A DNA stretch of 12,120 bases, taken from positions 1 to 12,120 of the forward strand of contig JAURQY010000124.1 of the NCBI GenBank assembly GCA_030835875.1. The letters run 5' to 3'. The notes under the pieces are model-generated. The model did not search any database. It worked only from the letters and a program-made list of their open reading frames with translations, and was not told the DNA's origin. Both the position numbers and the translations under genes were made by a program. Every line of letters starts with the position of its first letter. Position 1 is the stretch's first letter. Below are positions 1 to 6,566 of this stretch, one piece after another. The stretch comes from Nitriliruptorales bacterium. Lineage in GTDB: Bacteria > Actinomycetota > Nitriliruptoria > Nitriliruptorales > Nitriliruptoraceae.

Positions 1-450
1 CTCGAGCTTCGCGCGCAGGCGTTCCAGCGCATCGACGACGATGGCCGCGTGGTCGTAAGCGAACCGTTCGACCGGCCACGCCGCGGCCTCGGCCGCCGGC
101 ACCACCGCCGTGCGTCGTCCGGCGGAAGGGATGTGCGGCCGAGCGGACAGCGCGAGGTAGGCGACCGACACGACTCGGGCCCGGGGATCGCGGGCCGGTT
201 CGCCGTAGGTGCGGAGCTGCTCGAGCAGGACGGTGGGGCCGTCGCTCCCGGACAGCTCCGCGAGCGCGCGGTGCGCGGTCGCGTCGAGCGACTCATCGTC
301 GCGCACGCGACGGCCGGGGAGCGACCAGCGTCCCGACTGCAGTGCATCGTCCGGCTCGACGAGCAGCAGCGTGAGCCGTCCGTCCTCGATCGCCATCGCG
401 GCGACGTCGACGGCGACCGCGCAGCTCGAGACCGGTGCGGAGCCGCTCAT
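1..450 (-). CDS. nrtR: NrtR-like Nudix-domain regulator of NAD metabolism (partial, C-terminus off window)
   Basis: The first 150 residues of a Nudix-fold protein, read leftward from an ATG at 450; an AGGAG lies 9 nt upstream. The reading frame is open to the window edge. Residues 11-34 form the opening Nudix strands, W42-S-L-P-G46 leads into the Nudix box, and the family-like stretches DPRARVVSVAYLAL (88-101) and YDHAAIVVDALERLRAKLE (132-150) are typical of NrtR, in which the next part is a winged-helix DNA-binding domain. That part lies outside the window. The Nudix box (47-69) is degenerate: the expected Gly is R47, and the RE-U-x-EE core reads R61-A-L-A-E-L66, so two metal-binding glutamates are missing. 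Known NrtR proteins sense ADP-ribose and repress NAD biosynthesis or salvage genes; many have lost hydrolase activity. It lies 32 bp after pncA, apparently in the same operon. The alternative is an ADP-ribose pyrophosphatase, which the lost glutamates argue against. Confidence 0.8.
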   Translation of the reverse strand, partial: MSGSAPVSSCAVAVDVAAMAIEDGRLTLLLVEPDDALQSGRWSLPGRRVRDDESLDATAHRALAELSGSDGPTVLLEQLRTYGEPARDPRARVVSVAYLALSARPHIPSAGRRTAVVPAAEAAAWPVERFAYDHAAIVVDALERLRAKLE

Positions 451-482
451 GCCGGGATGCTCCTGTGCAGGGTGTCGGACGC

Positions 483-1085
483 TCAGGCCGAGGGGATGAC
501 GTCGATGCCGGCGTCCTGCAGCCGAGCGATGACGCGGTCACCGTCGCCGGCGTGCAGCTCGACCATGCGCGTCGCGGCGAGCGGCACCACCGTCCGGTAG
601 GCGAGTGCGGCCGCATCCTCCGCGGTGGCGGCCACGCAGACGTCGCCGGCGAGTCCGACGACGACGACGCGCTCCGCTCCGTGCGCGTCGAGCAGGGCGC
701 CGAGCTCGGTGCGCGTGACGTCGCCTCTCACGGGGTCGCGCACGCTGAAGCCCGAGTAGCCGTCCTCGCCACCGACACCCTTCTGCACCACCGGCCCGTC
801 GACGACGAGATCGGGGTGGAGCGCCGCTCCCCACGTGTCGCGCACGCAGTGGACCGGCCAGGGCCCGCCGTCGGTCGCGAAGTGCGGTGTGCGCTCCGGG
901 TGCCAGTCCTGCGTGTAGACGACGAGACCGCCTGCCTCGCGGCACGCGGCGACCCGGGCGTTGACCTCGGGGAGGATGGCCAGCGCATCGTCGACCGCGA
1001 GGCCGCCGGCGGGATCGGTGAAGTCGTTCTGGACGTCCACGACGACGAGCGCGGTGCGAGCGTCGTAGTCCTCGATCGGCTGCAT
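483..1085 (-). CDS. pncA: Nicotinamidase (isochorismatase-fold)
   Basis: A 200-residue cysteine hydrolase that converts nicotinamide to nicotinate and ammonia in the cytoplasm, the entry step of the deamidating NAD salvage route. The catalytic triad is visible as D17 (in VVDVQNDF), K102 (in VQKGVGG) and C150 (in LAGDVCVAAT). The metal site is D60, H62, H68 and H79, matching Asp-x-His, His and His of Mycobacterium PncA. GYSGFSV (109-115) is the usual nicotinamidase segment and separates it from other isochorismatase-like hydrolases. Length is normal for the family. The ATG at 1085 is preceded by a GGAAGGAG ribosome-binding site about 5 nt away. It starts 13 bp after the end of pncB, whose product uses the nicotinate it makes, so the two genes supply consecutive steps. 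Confidence 0.93.
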   Translation of the reverse strand: MQPIEDYDARTALVVVDVQNDFTDPAGGLAVDDALAILPEVNARVAACREAGGLVVYTQDWHPERTPHFATDGGPWPVHCVRDTWGAALHPDLVVDGPVVQKGVGGEDGYSGFSVRDPVRGDVTRTELGALLDAHGAERVVVVGLAGDVCVAATAEDAAALAYRTVVPLAATRMVELHAGDGDRVIARLQDAGIDVIPSA

Positions 1086-1098
1086 GGGGGCTCCTTCC

Positions 1099-2415
1099 TC
1101 AGCTGGTGCGCTGCTCGGTGAGGTGCTCGGTCGCGATGCAGGCCTCGCCGGGGGCGAGGTCGAGCGCGGTCCGGGGGAGCTCGGCCATCGCGGACCGGTG
1201 GTGCGCGCGTGCGGCGTCGAGGTCCGCCACCTCCCCCCGCTCGCCCTGCTCGATGAGGCGGACCTGGAGTGGGCGGCTCGATCCGGGTCGACGCATCCCG
1301 GCGGGACGCAGCAGCTCTCTTGTCGCGACGCCGTCGACGAGCGCTCGGGATGCGACCTTCCAGCGGCCGACGGTCGCCTTCTCGCTGCCGGCCTTGGCGA
1401 CGGGCTCGAGCTCGCCCCCCGGGTGCGTCGCGCGTGCGACGAGCTTGTAGACGAAGCCGACGGTCGGTGCGCCCGATCCCGTCACGAGCGACGTCCCCAC
1501 CCCATACGCGTCGACCGGCGCGTCGGAGAGCCGCGCGATGGCGTGCTCGTCGAGGTCGCCGGAGACGACGATGCGCGCGGACGTGGCTCCGGCCGCGTCG
1601 AGCGTCGTACGCGCACGTCGGGACGCCGCGGCGAGGTCGCCCGAGTCGATGCGGATCCCGCCGAGCGCCGCGCCAGCGACGTCGAGCGCCGTGACGATCC
1701 CGCGCTCCGTGTCGAAGGTGTCGACGAGCAGCGTCGTCGAGGGACCGGTCGTGCCGAGCTGCGAGGCGAAGGCGGAACGCTCGTCGTCATGCGCGAGGAT
1801 GAACGCATGGCCGGTCGTGCCGGCGGTCGGGATCCCGTAGCGACGGCCCGCCTCGAGGTTGGACGTCGCGTCGAAGCCGACCAGCGCGGCCGCCCGGGCC
1901 GCGGCCACGGCGGCCTGCTCGTGGGTGCGGCGCGATCCGAACTCGAGCAGGCGCCTCCCATCGGCGGCCGAGACCATGCGGGCCGCTGCCGCGGCGATGG
2001 CCGAGTCGTGGTTGAGGATGCTGAGCAGGAGCGTCTCGACGAGCAGCGCCTCCGCGAACGGCGCGACGACGGTCATCACGGGCGATCCGCCGAAGTGGAT
2101 CTCGCCCTCGCGGTAGGCGTGCACGTCGCCGCGGAACCGGAAGTCCGCCAGCCAGCGCAGCGTGGACGGGCTCACGATGCGCTCCGCCTCCAGCCAGCGG
2201 ATCACTTCGTCGTCGAACCGGAACGCCTCGAGGGCTTCGACGGCGCGTCCGATGCCGGCGACGACGCCGTAGCGCCGTCCCGCCGGCAGGCGTCGGGCGA
2301 ACAGCTCGAAGACGCTCGGGCGTGCGGCTGTCCCGTCGTGCAGCGCCGCATCGAGCATCGTCAGCTCATAGCGGTCGGTGAGGAGGGCGGTCGGGTCCGC
2401 GGTGAGCGATGGCAC
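1099..2415 (-). CDS. pncB: Nicotinate phosphoribosyltransferase
   Basis: A 438-residue enzyme that joins nicotinate to PRPP, with ATP hydrolysis, to give nicotinate mononucleotide, the committed Preiss-Handler step of NAD salvage. Seen in order: LLTDRYELTM (11-20), the family's N-terminal substrate motif; LEFGSRRTH (157-165); TAGTTGHAFI (197-206), holding H203, the likely autophosphorylated histidine; RIDSGDL (255-261); SGDLDE (285-290); and GVGTSL (305-310), the phosphate-binding loop of the type II phosphoribosyltransferase barrel. The start is GTG at 2415, chosen because the protein opens right before the conserved TDRYELTM and because a GGAG lies 8 nt upstream. It is the first gene of the leftward operon pncB-pncA-nrtR. 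The promoter must lie in 2416-2645, where the 2509-2531 palindrome sits about 95 bp upstream of the start codon. Confidence 0.93.
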   Translation of the reverse strand: MPSLTADPTALLTDRYELTMLDAALHDGTAARPSVFELFARRLPAGRRYGVVAGIGRAVEALEAFRFDDEVIRWLEAERIVSPSTLRWLADFRFRGDVHAYREGEIHFGGSPVMTVVAPFAEALLVETLLLSILNHDSAIAAAAARMVSAADGRRLLEFGSRRTHEQAAVAAARAAALVGFDATSNLEAGRRYGIPTAGTTGHAFILAHDDERSAFASQLGTTGPSTTLLVDTFDTERGIVTALDVAGAALGGIRIDSGDLAAASRRARTTLDAAGATSARIVVSGDLDEHAIARLSDAPVDAYGVGTSLVTGSGAPTVGFVYKLVARATHPGGELEPVAKAGSEKATVGRWKVASRALVDGVATRELLRPAGMRRPGSSRPLQVRLIEQGERGEVADLDAARAHHRSAMAELPRTALDLAPGEACIATEHLTEQRTS

Positions 2416-2508
2416 GGGGACGACTCCGGATCCGGCCCGCCACCGACGCGGTGCGTCGAAGGGACCGTGGTCGAGACAGGACGAGCGTGGGGCGGGAGCG
2501 GGGCAGAT

Positions 2509-2531
2509 GTTGTGGTCATAGTGACCTTAAC
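2509..2531. promoter_or_regulatory. Interrupted palindrome, candidate NrtR operator
   Basis: The core GGTCA-TAG-TGACC (2514-2526) is a perfect 5-bp inverted repeat with a 3-bp spacer. After two mismatched positions on each side, symmetry resumes with GTT (2509-2511) against AAC (2529-2531), giving 8 matching pairs over 23 bp. It is one of the few A/T-richer spots in a very GC-rich region and lies between the divergent pncB operon and the DUF983-gatCAB operon. Its length and dyad symmetry suit a dimeric winged-helix repressor, and an NrtR-like gene closes the adjacent operon. On the minus strand the core includes TATGAC, which could serve as a -10 element so that repressor and polymerase would compete; no good -35 was found at standard spacing. 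Binding by NrtR is inferred; I did not match it to a published motif. Confidence 0.5.
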
Positions 2532-2564
2532 TGCCCGAGGGCGAACGCGCAAGGCGCAGGGGCC

Positions 2565-2570
2565 TATCCT
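2565..2570 (+). promoter_or_regulatory. Possible -10 element for the DUF983-gatCAB operon
   Basis: TATCCT lies 75 bp upstream of the DUF983 start codon in the only sizeable gap before the operon. The same hexamer, also preceded by a GGGGC-type stretch, is found in the ilvB leader promoter candidate (8547-8552). No convincing -35 hexamer is present at 17-18 bp, so this is a weak call. If real, the 2509-2531 palindrome would lie near positions -45 to -70 relative to the start point and could also affect this promoter. Confidence 0.25.
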
Positions 2571-2645
2571 GCGGCTCGGGCGACCAGGCGGACGGTCGTC
2601 ATCGCGCGACGCACGGCTGGTGGATCTCGACAGGATGGTGCAGGG

Positions 2646-3080
2646 ATGGCGTTCTCGGGACAGGCGCTCGTGCGGGGGATGGCGAACCGCTGTGCGCGCT
2701 GCGGTGCGCGGGGGATCTTCCGCTCCTACTACCGGCTCTACCCGAACTGCCGCGCCTGCGGGATGCGGTTCGAGCGGGAGTCGGGGGAGTGGACCGGCGC
2801 GCTGATGATCATCATCGCGTTCACCGAGATCCTCTTCGCGCTCTGGTTCGGGATCGGCCTGTGGGTGACCTGGCCGGACGTCCCGTGGGTCCTGCTGCTC
2901 GTCGGCGGCATCGCCCTCAACATCCTCGTCCCCGTCCTCTTCTACCCGTGGTCGCAGTCGGTGTGGATCGGACTCCACTACTCCTTCGTGCCGCTCGACG
3001 CCGCCGAGGAGGCGGACGCGATCGCCGCACTCGCTGCGGACGATGACCCTGAGGCCGGCACCGGCCGCGCGGGGAGCTGA
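2646..3080 (+). CDS. DUF983 family zinc-ribbon membrane protein
   Basis: A 144-residue protein with an N-terminal zinc ribbon and two membrane helices. Cysteines C16-A-R-C19 and C35-R-A-C38 form two CxxC pairs, with the pattern CARCGARGIF...YPNCRACGMRFE typical of DUF983. ESGEWTGA (45-52) matches the family's conserved link before the first helix. Helices span about 53-76 and 79-100, followed by a short acidic, Ala-rich tail. The function of the family is not established. The ATG at 2646 was chosen because the homologous region begins there and AGGATGG (2632-2638) lies 7 nt upstream; the frame is open further upstream, but nothing there resembles the family. Its stop is separated from the gatC GTG by one base, so it is probably translated together with gatCAB. 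Confidence 0.8.
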   Translation: MAFSGQALVRGMANRCARCGARGIFRSYYRLYPNCRACGMRFERESGEWTGALMIIIAFTEILFALWFGIGLWVTWPDVPWVLLLVGGIALNILVPVLFYPWSQSVWIGLHYSFVPLDAAEEADAIAALAADDDPEAGTGRAGS

Positions 3081-3081
3081 G

Positions 3082-3384
3082 GTGACCGGCGCGCTCCGAG
3101 AGGATGACGTCCGTCACGTGGCCGCGCTCGCGCGGCTCGACCTCGACGACGCCGAGATCGCGGCGCTGACGCCGCAGCTCGCCGCGATCCTCTCCTACGC
3201 CGAGCAGGTCGGCGAGGTCGCGGCCGACGACGTCGAGCCGATGACGCACCCGCTCGGCCTCGTCGATGTGCTCCGTGACGACGTGCGCGCGCCCGGGCTG
3301 CGCGCCGATGATGTGCTTGCCGCAGCACCCGATCCGCAGCAGGGGCGCTTCGGCGTCCCGCGCATCGTCGAGGAGGACGCGTGA
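3082..3384 (+). CDS. gatC: Asp-tRNA(Asn)/Glu-tRNA(Gln) amidotransferase subunit C
   Basis: A 100-residue small subunit of the heterotrimeric GatCAB amidotransferase. It stabilises GatA by wrapping around the GatA-GatB interface. The opening DDVRHVAALARLDL and the segment LAAILSYAEQVGEV are hallmark GatC sequences, followed by VEPMTHPLGLVDVLRDD, which contains the conserved region just before the extended C-terminal arm. The start is GTG at 3082, with GGGGAG 5 nt upstream, rather than the in-frame upstream ATG at 3043, which would add 13 residues not expected in GatC and overlap the DUF983 gene. The stop TGA overlaps the GTG of gatA (GTGA), so the two subunits are translationally coupled. Confidence 0.95.
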   Translation: MTGALREDDVRHVAALARLDLDDAEIAALTPQLAAILSYAEQVGEVAADDVEPMTHPLGLVDVLRDDVRAPGLRADDVLAAAPDPQQGRFGVPRIVEEDA

Positions 3385-4967
3385 GCGACGCCGCGCTCAC
3401 CGGCATGGGCGCTGCGGCGCTCGCGGACGCGCTCCGTGCGCGCGAGGTCAGCACGCGCGAGGTCGTCGACGCGCACCTCGACCGCATCGCGCGCCACGAC
3501 GGGGTCGACGCCGACGGGGACGTGTGGCACGCGCGTCCGAGCGAGGAGCTCGGACGCGACGACGTGCATGCGTTCCTCGTCGTGACCGCGGGGTCGGCGC
3601 GCGCGCACGCGGACGACATCGACCGTCGTCGCGTCGCCGGGGAGGACCTCGCACCGCTCGCTGGCGTCCCGCTCGCGCTCAAGGACGTCCTCACGATGCG
3701 CGGCGTCCCGACGACCTGCGGGTCCCGCATGCTCGAGGGATGGGTCCCGCCGTACGACGCGACCGTGACGCGCCGGCTGCGCGAGGCGGATGTCGTCGTG
3801 CTCGGCAAGACCAACATGGACGAGTTCGCCATGGGCTCGTCGACGGAGAACTCCGCGTTCGGGCCGACCCGCAACCCGTGGGACCTGGACCGCGTCCCCG
3901 GGGGCTCGTCCGGCGGATCGGCCGCCGCGGTCGCCGCCGGCATGGCGCCGCTCGCCATCGGGACCGACACGGGGGGATCGATCCGACAGCCGGCCGCGTT
4001 CACCGGCATCGTCGGGGCGAAGCCGACCTACGGGGCCGTGTCACGTCACGGACTCGTCGCGTTCGCGTCCTCGCTCGACCAGGCGGGTCCGTTCGCGCGT
4101 GACGTGACGGACACGGCGCTGCTGCAGATGGTGCTCCAGGGTCACGACCCGCACGATGCGACGTCGGACCCGATGCCGCGTGCGGACCTCCTCGCGACGC
4201 TGCGCGACGGGGTCGCGGGGCTCCGCATCGGCGTGGTCGAGGAGCTCGAGTCCGCCGGCTGCGAGCCGGGGGTCCGCACGGTGTTCCTCGACGCGATCGC
4301 GACGCTCGAGCGGCTCGGCGCGACCATCGAGCGAGTGTCGCTCCCGCACGCCCCCTACGGTCTGCCGGCCTACTACCTCGTGGCACCGGCCGAGGCGTCC
4401 TCGAACCTCGCACGCTTCGACGGGGTCCGCTATGGCCTGCGCGTCGACGCGCCGTCCGCGGAGGCGATGAACGCGGCGAGCCGAGCGGCCGGCTTCGGTC
4501 CCGAGGTCCGGCGTCGCATCATGATCGGGACCCACGCGCTCTCCTCCGGATACGTCGACGCCTACTACCTCCAGGCGGCGCGCGTCCGCACCCTCATCGC
4601 CCGCGACTACGCGTCCGCGTTCGCGCACGTCGACGTGCTGGTGAGCCCGACGACCCCGACGGTCCCGTTCCGGCTCGGTGAGCGCACGGACGACCCGCTC
4701 GCGATGTACCGCAGTGACGTCGCGACCGTCCCCGCATCGCTCGCCGGCATCCCTGCCCTGTCGGTCCCGGCCGGGACGGCGGAGGCGGAGGACGGGTCCG
4801 GACCGCTTCCGGTGGGCCTGCAGATCATGGCGCCGCTGCGCGAGGACGCGCGCAACTACCGGGTCGCCTTCGCGCTCGAGCAGGCGCTCGGACTCGACCC
4901 CGACCCCGGCGCGCACGGTGGTCCGCGCGCGCTGCCTCTCGCGCGTCCGCAGGGAGGTGCGGGATGA
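3381..4967 (+). CDS. gatA: Asp-tRNA(Asn)/Glu-tRNA(Gln) amidotransferase subunit A
   Basis: A 528-residue amidase-signature glutaminase subunit. It releases ammonia from glutamine, which is passed to GatB to amidate Asp-tRNA(Asn) or Glu-tRNA(Gln). The Ser-cisSer-Lys triad is K101 (LALKDVL), S176 (VPGGSSGGS) and the nucleophile S200 (GTDTGGSIRQPA). The spacing of 75 and 24 residues equals that of Staphylococcus GatA. GKTNMDEFAMGSSTENS (142-158) and the RRIMIGTHALSSGY stretch are also diagnostic. The GTG at 3381 overlaps the gatC stop by 4 bp. An insertion of about 20 residues, Asp-rich and containing a Trp (roughly 41-60, between DRIARHD and VHAFLVV), is not in the usual GatA, where the helix leads directly to the NAFL/HAFL motif. 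The end overlaps the gatB ATG. Confidence 0.96.
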   Translation: MSDAALTGMGAAALADALRAREVSTREVVDAHLDRIARHDGVDADGDVWHARPSEELGRDDVHAFLVVTAGSARAHADDIDRRRVAGEDLAPLAGVPLALKDVLTMRGVPTTCGSRMLEGWVPPYDATVTRRLREADVVVLGKTNMDEFAMGSSTENSAFGPTRNPWDLDRVPGGSSGGSAAAVAAGMAPLAIGTDTGGSIRQPAAFTGIVGAKPTYGAVSRHGLVAFASSLDQAGPFARDVTDTALLQMVLQGHDPHDATSDPMPRADLLATLRDGVAGLRIGVVEELESAGCEPGVRTVFLDAIATLERLGATIERVSLPHAPYGLPAYYLVAPAEASSNLARFDGVRYGLRVDAPSAEAMNAASRAAGFGPEVRRRIMIGTHALSSGYVDAYYLQAARVRTLIARDYASAFAHVDVLVSPTTPTVPFRLGERTDDPLAMYRSDVATVPASLAGIPALSVPAGTAEAEDGSGPLPVGLQIMAPLREDARNYRVAFALEQALGLDPDPGAHGGPRALPLARPQGGAG

Positions 4968-6445
4968 CCCCGTGGCTGGAGGGCTACGAGCTGGTCGTCG
5001 GTCTCGAGGTCCACGTCGAGCTCTCGACCGCGACGAAGATGTGGTGCGGCTGTGCGACGACGTTCGGTGACGAGCCGAACACGAACGTGTGCGCGGTCTG
5101 CTCTGGTCAGCCGGGGGCGCTCCCGGTCCCCAACCGGCGCGCCGTCCACGACGCGACACTTCTCGGCCTCGCGCTCGGGGGGTCCATCGCTCCGCGATGC
5201 CGGTTCCACCGCAAGAACTACTTCTACCCGGACCTCGCGAAGAACTACCAGATCAGCCAGTACGACGTACCGCTCGTCACCGAGGGCCGGCTCGAGGTCG
5301 AGGTCGAGCGTGACGGGGAGCTCGTCACCGAGGTCGTCGGTATCGAGCGGCTCCACATGGAGGAGGACACCGGTAAGTCGCTGCACCTGGGCGCGACCGG
5401 GCGTCTGCACGGCGCGGACCGCTCGGCGATCGACTACAACCGCTCGGGCGTGCCGCTCCTCGAGGTCGTCTCGCATCCTGACATCCGCGACCCCGAGACC
5501 GCGCAGGCGTACCTGCGCGAGCTGCAGGCGATCGTGCGGACGCTCGGCGTCTCCGATGCGAGGATGGAGGAGGGTTCGATCCGGTGCGACGCGAACGTGT
5601 CCGTGCGTCGTCCGGGTGCGGCGCTCGGGACGCGCTGCGAGATCAAGAACCTGAACTCCGTCCGCTCGCTCGGTCGCGCGATCCGCTTCGAGGCGCTGCG
5701 CCAGGTGCAGGTGCTCGACGAGGGCGGCGCGATCGTGATGGAGACACGCCACTGGGACGAGGAGGCCGGCGTCACGCGCACGCTCCGACGCAAGGAGACC
5801 GTGACGGACTACCGCTACTTCCCCGATCCGGACCTCGTCGAGATGACGACCACGTCCGAGGCCGTCGAGGCGGTCCGTGCTGAGCTCCCCGAGCTGCCCG
5901 CTGCAGCCCGGGCGCGTCTCGCGGCGGCGGGGGTGCCCCGTGCGCAGGCCGCGACCGTGCTCGCGGGCGGCATGCTCGGACTGCTCGATGACGCCGTCGC
6001 TGCCGGTGCGTCGGCACCGGCGGTCGCGAACTGGCTCGCCGGCGAGGTCACGGGGCAGCTGTCCGCACAGGATGTCGCGATCGAGGCGACGGGGCTCACC
6101 GGCGCCCACCTCGCGGAGCTCGTCGCGATGGTCGATGACGGCACGCTGTCCTCGACGATGGCGAAGCAGGTGCTGGGTGCCGTCCTCGAGGGCGGGGGGG
6201 TGGAGGGGCCGCGTGCGGTCGCCGCTGCTCGCGGGCTCGAGCAGATCGGCGACGACGACGCGCTCGGAGCGGTCATCGACGAGGTCGTCGCTGCGAACCC
6301 TGATGCGGCGGCCGCGGTCCGGGCGGGGAACGAGAAGGCGATCGGGGCGCTCGTCGGGCAGGTGATGCGCGCGACGCAGGGCCGTGCCGATCCGAGACGG
6401 ACCAACGAGCTGCTCCAGCAGGCGATCATGGCGGGCGAGGGCTGA
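4964..6445 (+). CDS. gatB: Asp-tRNA(Asn)/Glu-tRNA(Gln) amidotransferase subunit B
   Basis: A 493-residue subunit that phosphorylates the misacylated tRNA's side-chain carboxylate and amidates it with ammonia from GatA. Features: VVGLEVHVEL (11-20); a zinc-type set of cysteines C28, C30, C43, C46 in MWCGC...NVCAVC; FHRKNYFYPDLAKNYQISQY (81-100), lining the active site; and the GatB signature IDYNRSGVPLLEV (156-168). The last ~150 residues form the helical and YqeY-like tRNA-binding tail, with the expected final helix GALVGQVMRATQG and a short basic end. It starts at an ATG that overlaps the gatA stop (ATGA), with AGGGAGG 6 nt upstream. With gatC and gatA it makes the full complex, which suggests that the organism makes Gln-tRNA and/or Asn-tRNA indirectly. 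Confidence 0.96.
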   Translation: MTPWLEGYELVVGLEVHVELSTATKMWCGCATTFGDEPNTNVCAVCSGQPGALPVPNRRAVHDATLLGLALGGSIAPRCRFHRKNYFYPDLAKNYQISQYDVPLVTEGRLEVEVERDGELVTEVVGIERLHMEEDTGKSLHLGATGRLHGADRSAIDYNRSGVPLLEVVSHPDIRDPETAQAYLRELQAIVRTLGVSDARMEEGSIRCDANVSVRRPGAALGTRCEIKNLNSVRSLGRAIRFEALRQVQVLDEGGAIVMETRHWDEEAGVTRTLRRKETVTDYRYFPDPDLVEMTTTSEAVEAVRAELPELPAAARARLAAAGVPRAQAATVLAGGMLGLLDDAVAAGASAPAVANWLAGEVTGQLSAQDVAIEATGLTGAHLAELVAMVDDGTLSSTMAKQVLGAVLEGGGVEGPRAVAAARGLEQIGDDDALGAVIDEVVAANPDAAAAVRAGNEKAIGALVGQVMRATQGRADPRRTNELLQQAIMAGEG

Positions 6446-6566
6446 TCGGGCCGGCTGGTCCCTCGACGTGCCGCCCCCGTGAGGTCGCCTACCTTGCGGC
6501 GAGACGGACCGGCGAGGGTTCCGAACCAGTCCGATGAGCACGGGATCGACCGCGGAGGTGGGTGGG

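Noticed and set aside
2416..2645. Search of the divergent intergenic region for a riboswitch or tRNA
   Set aside because: Apart from the palindrome and a weak -10 candidate, I saw no cloverleaf or extended paired structure.
1084..2805. A 573-codon open frame on the plus strand opposite pncB
   Set aside because: It is antisense to a complete, motif-rich pncB, runs through the intergenic palindrome and into the DUF983 gene in another frame, and has shadow-like composition.
6490..6495. TACCTT as a -10 element for dxs
   Set aside because: The nearest -35-like hexamer (TCGACG at 6463) is 21 bp away, too far for a normal promoter. Mentioned only within the dxs entry.
6455..6530. Imperfect inverted repeat between gatB and dxs (CTGGTCCCTCG against CGAGGG...ACCAG)
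   Set aside because: The arms are broken by a 6-nt bulge and the loop is about 50 nt, with no T-run. It is not strong enough to call a terminator or riboswitch.
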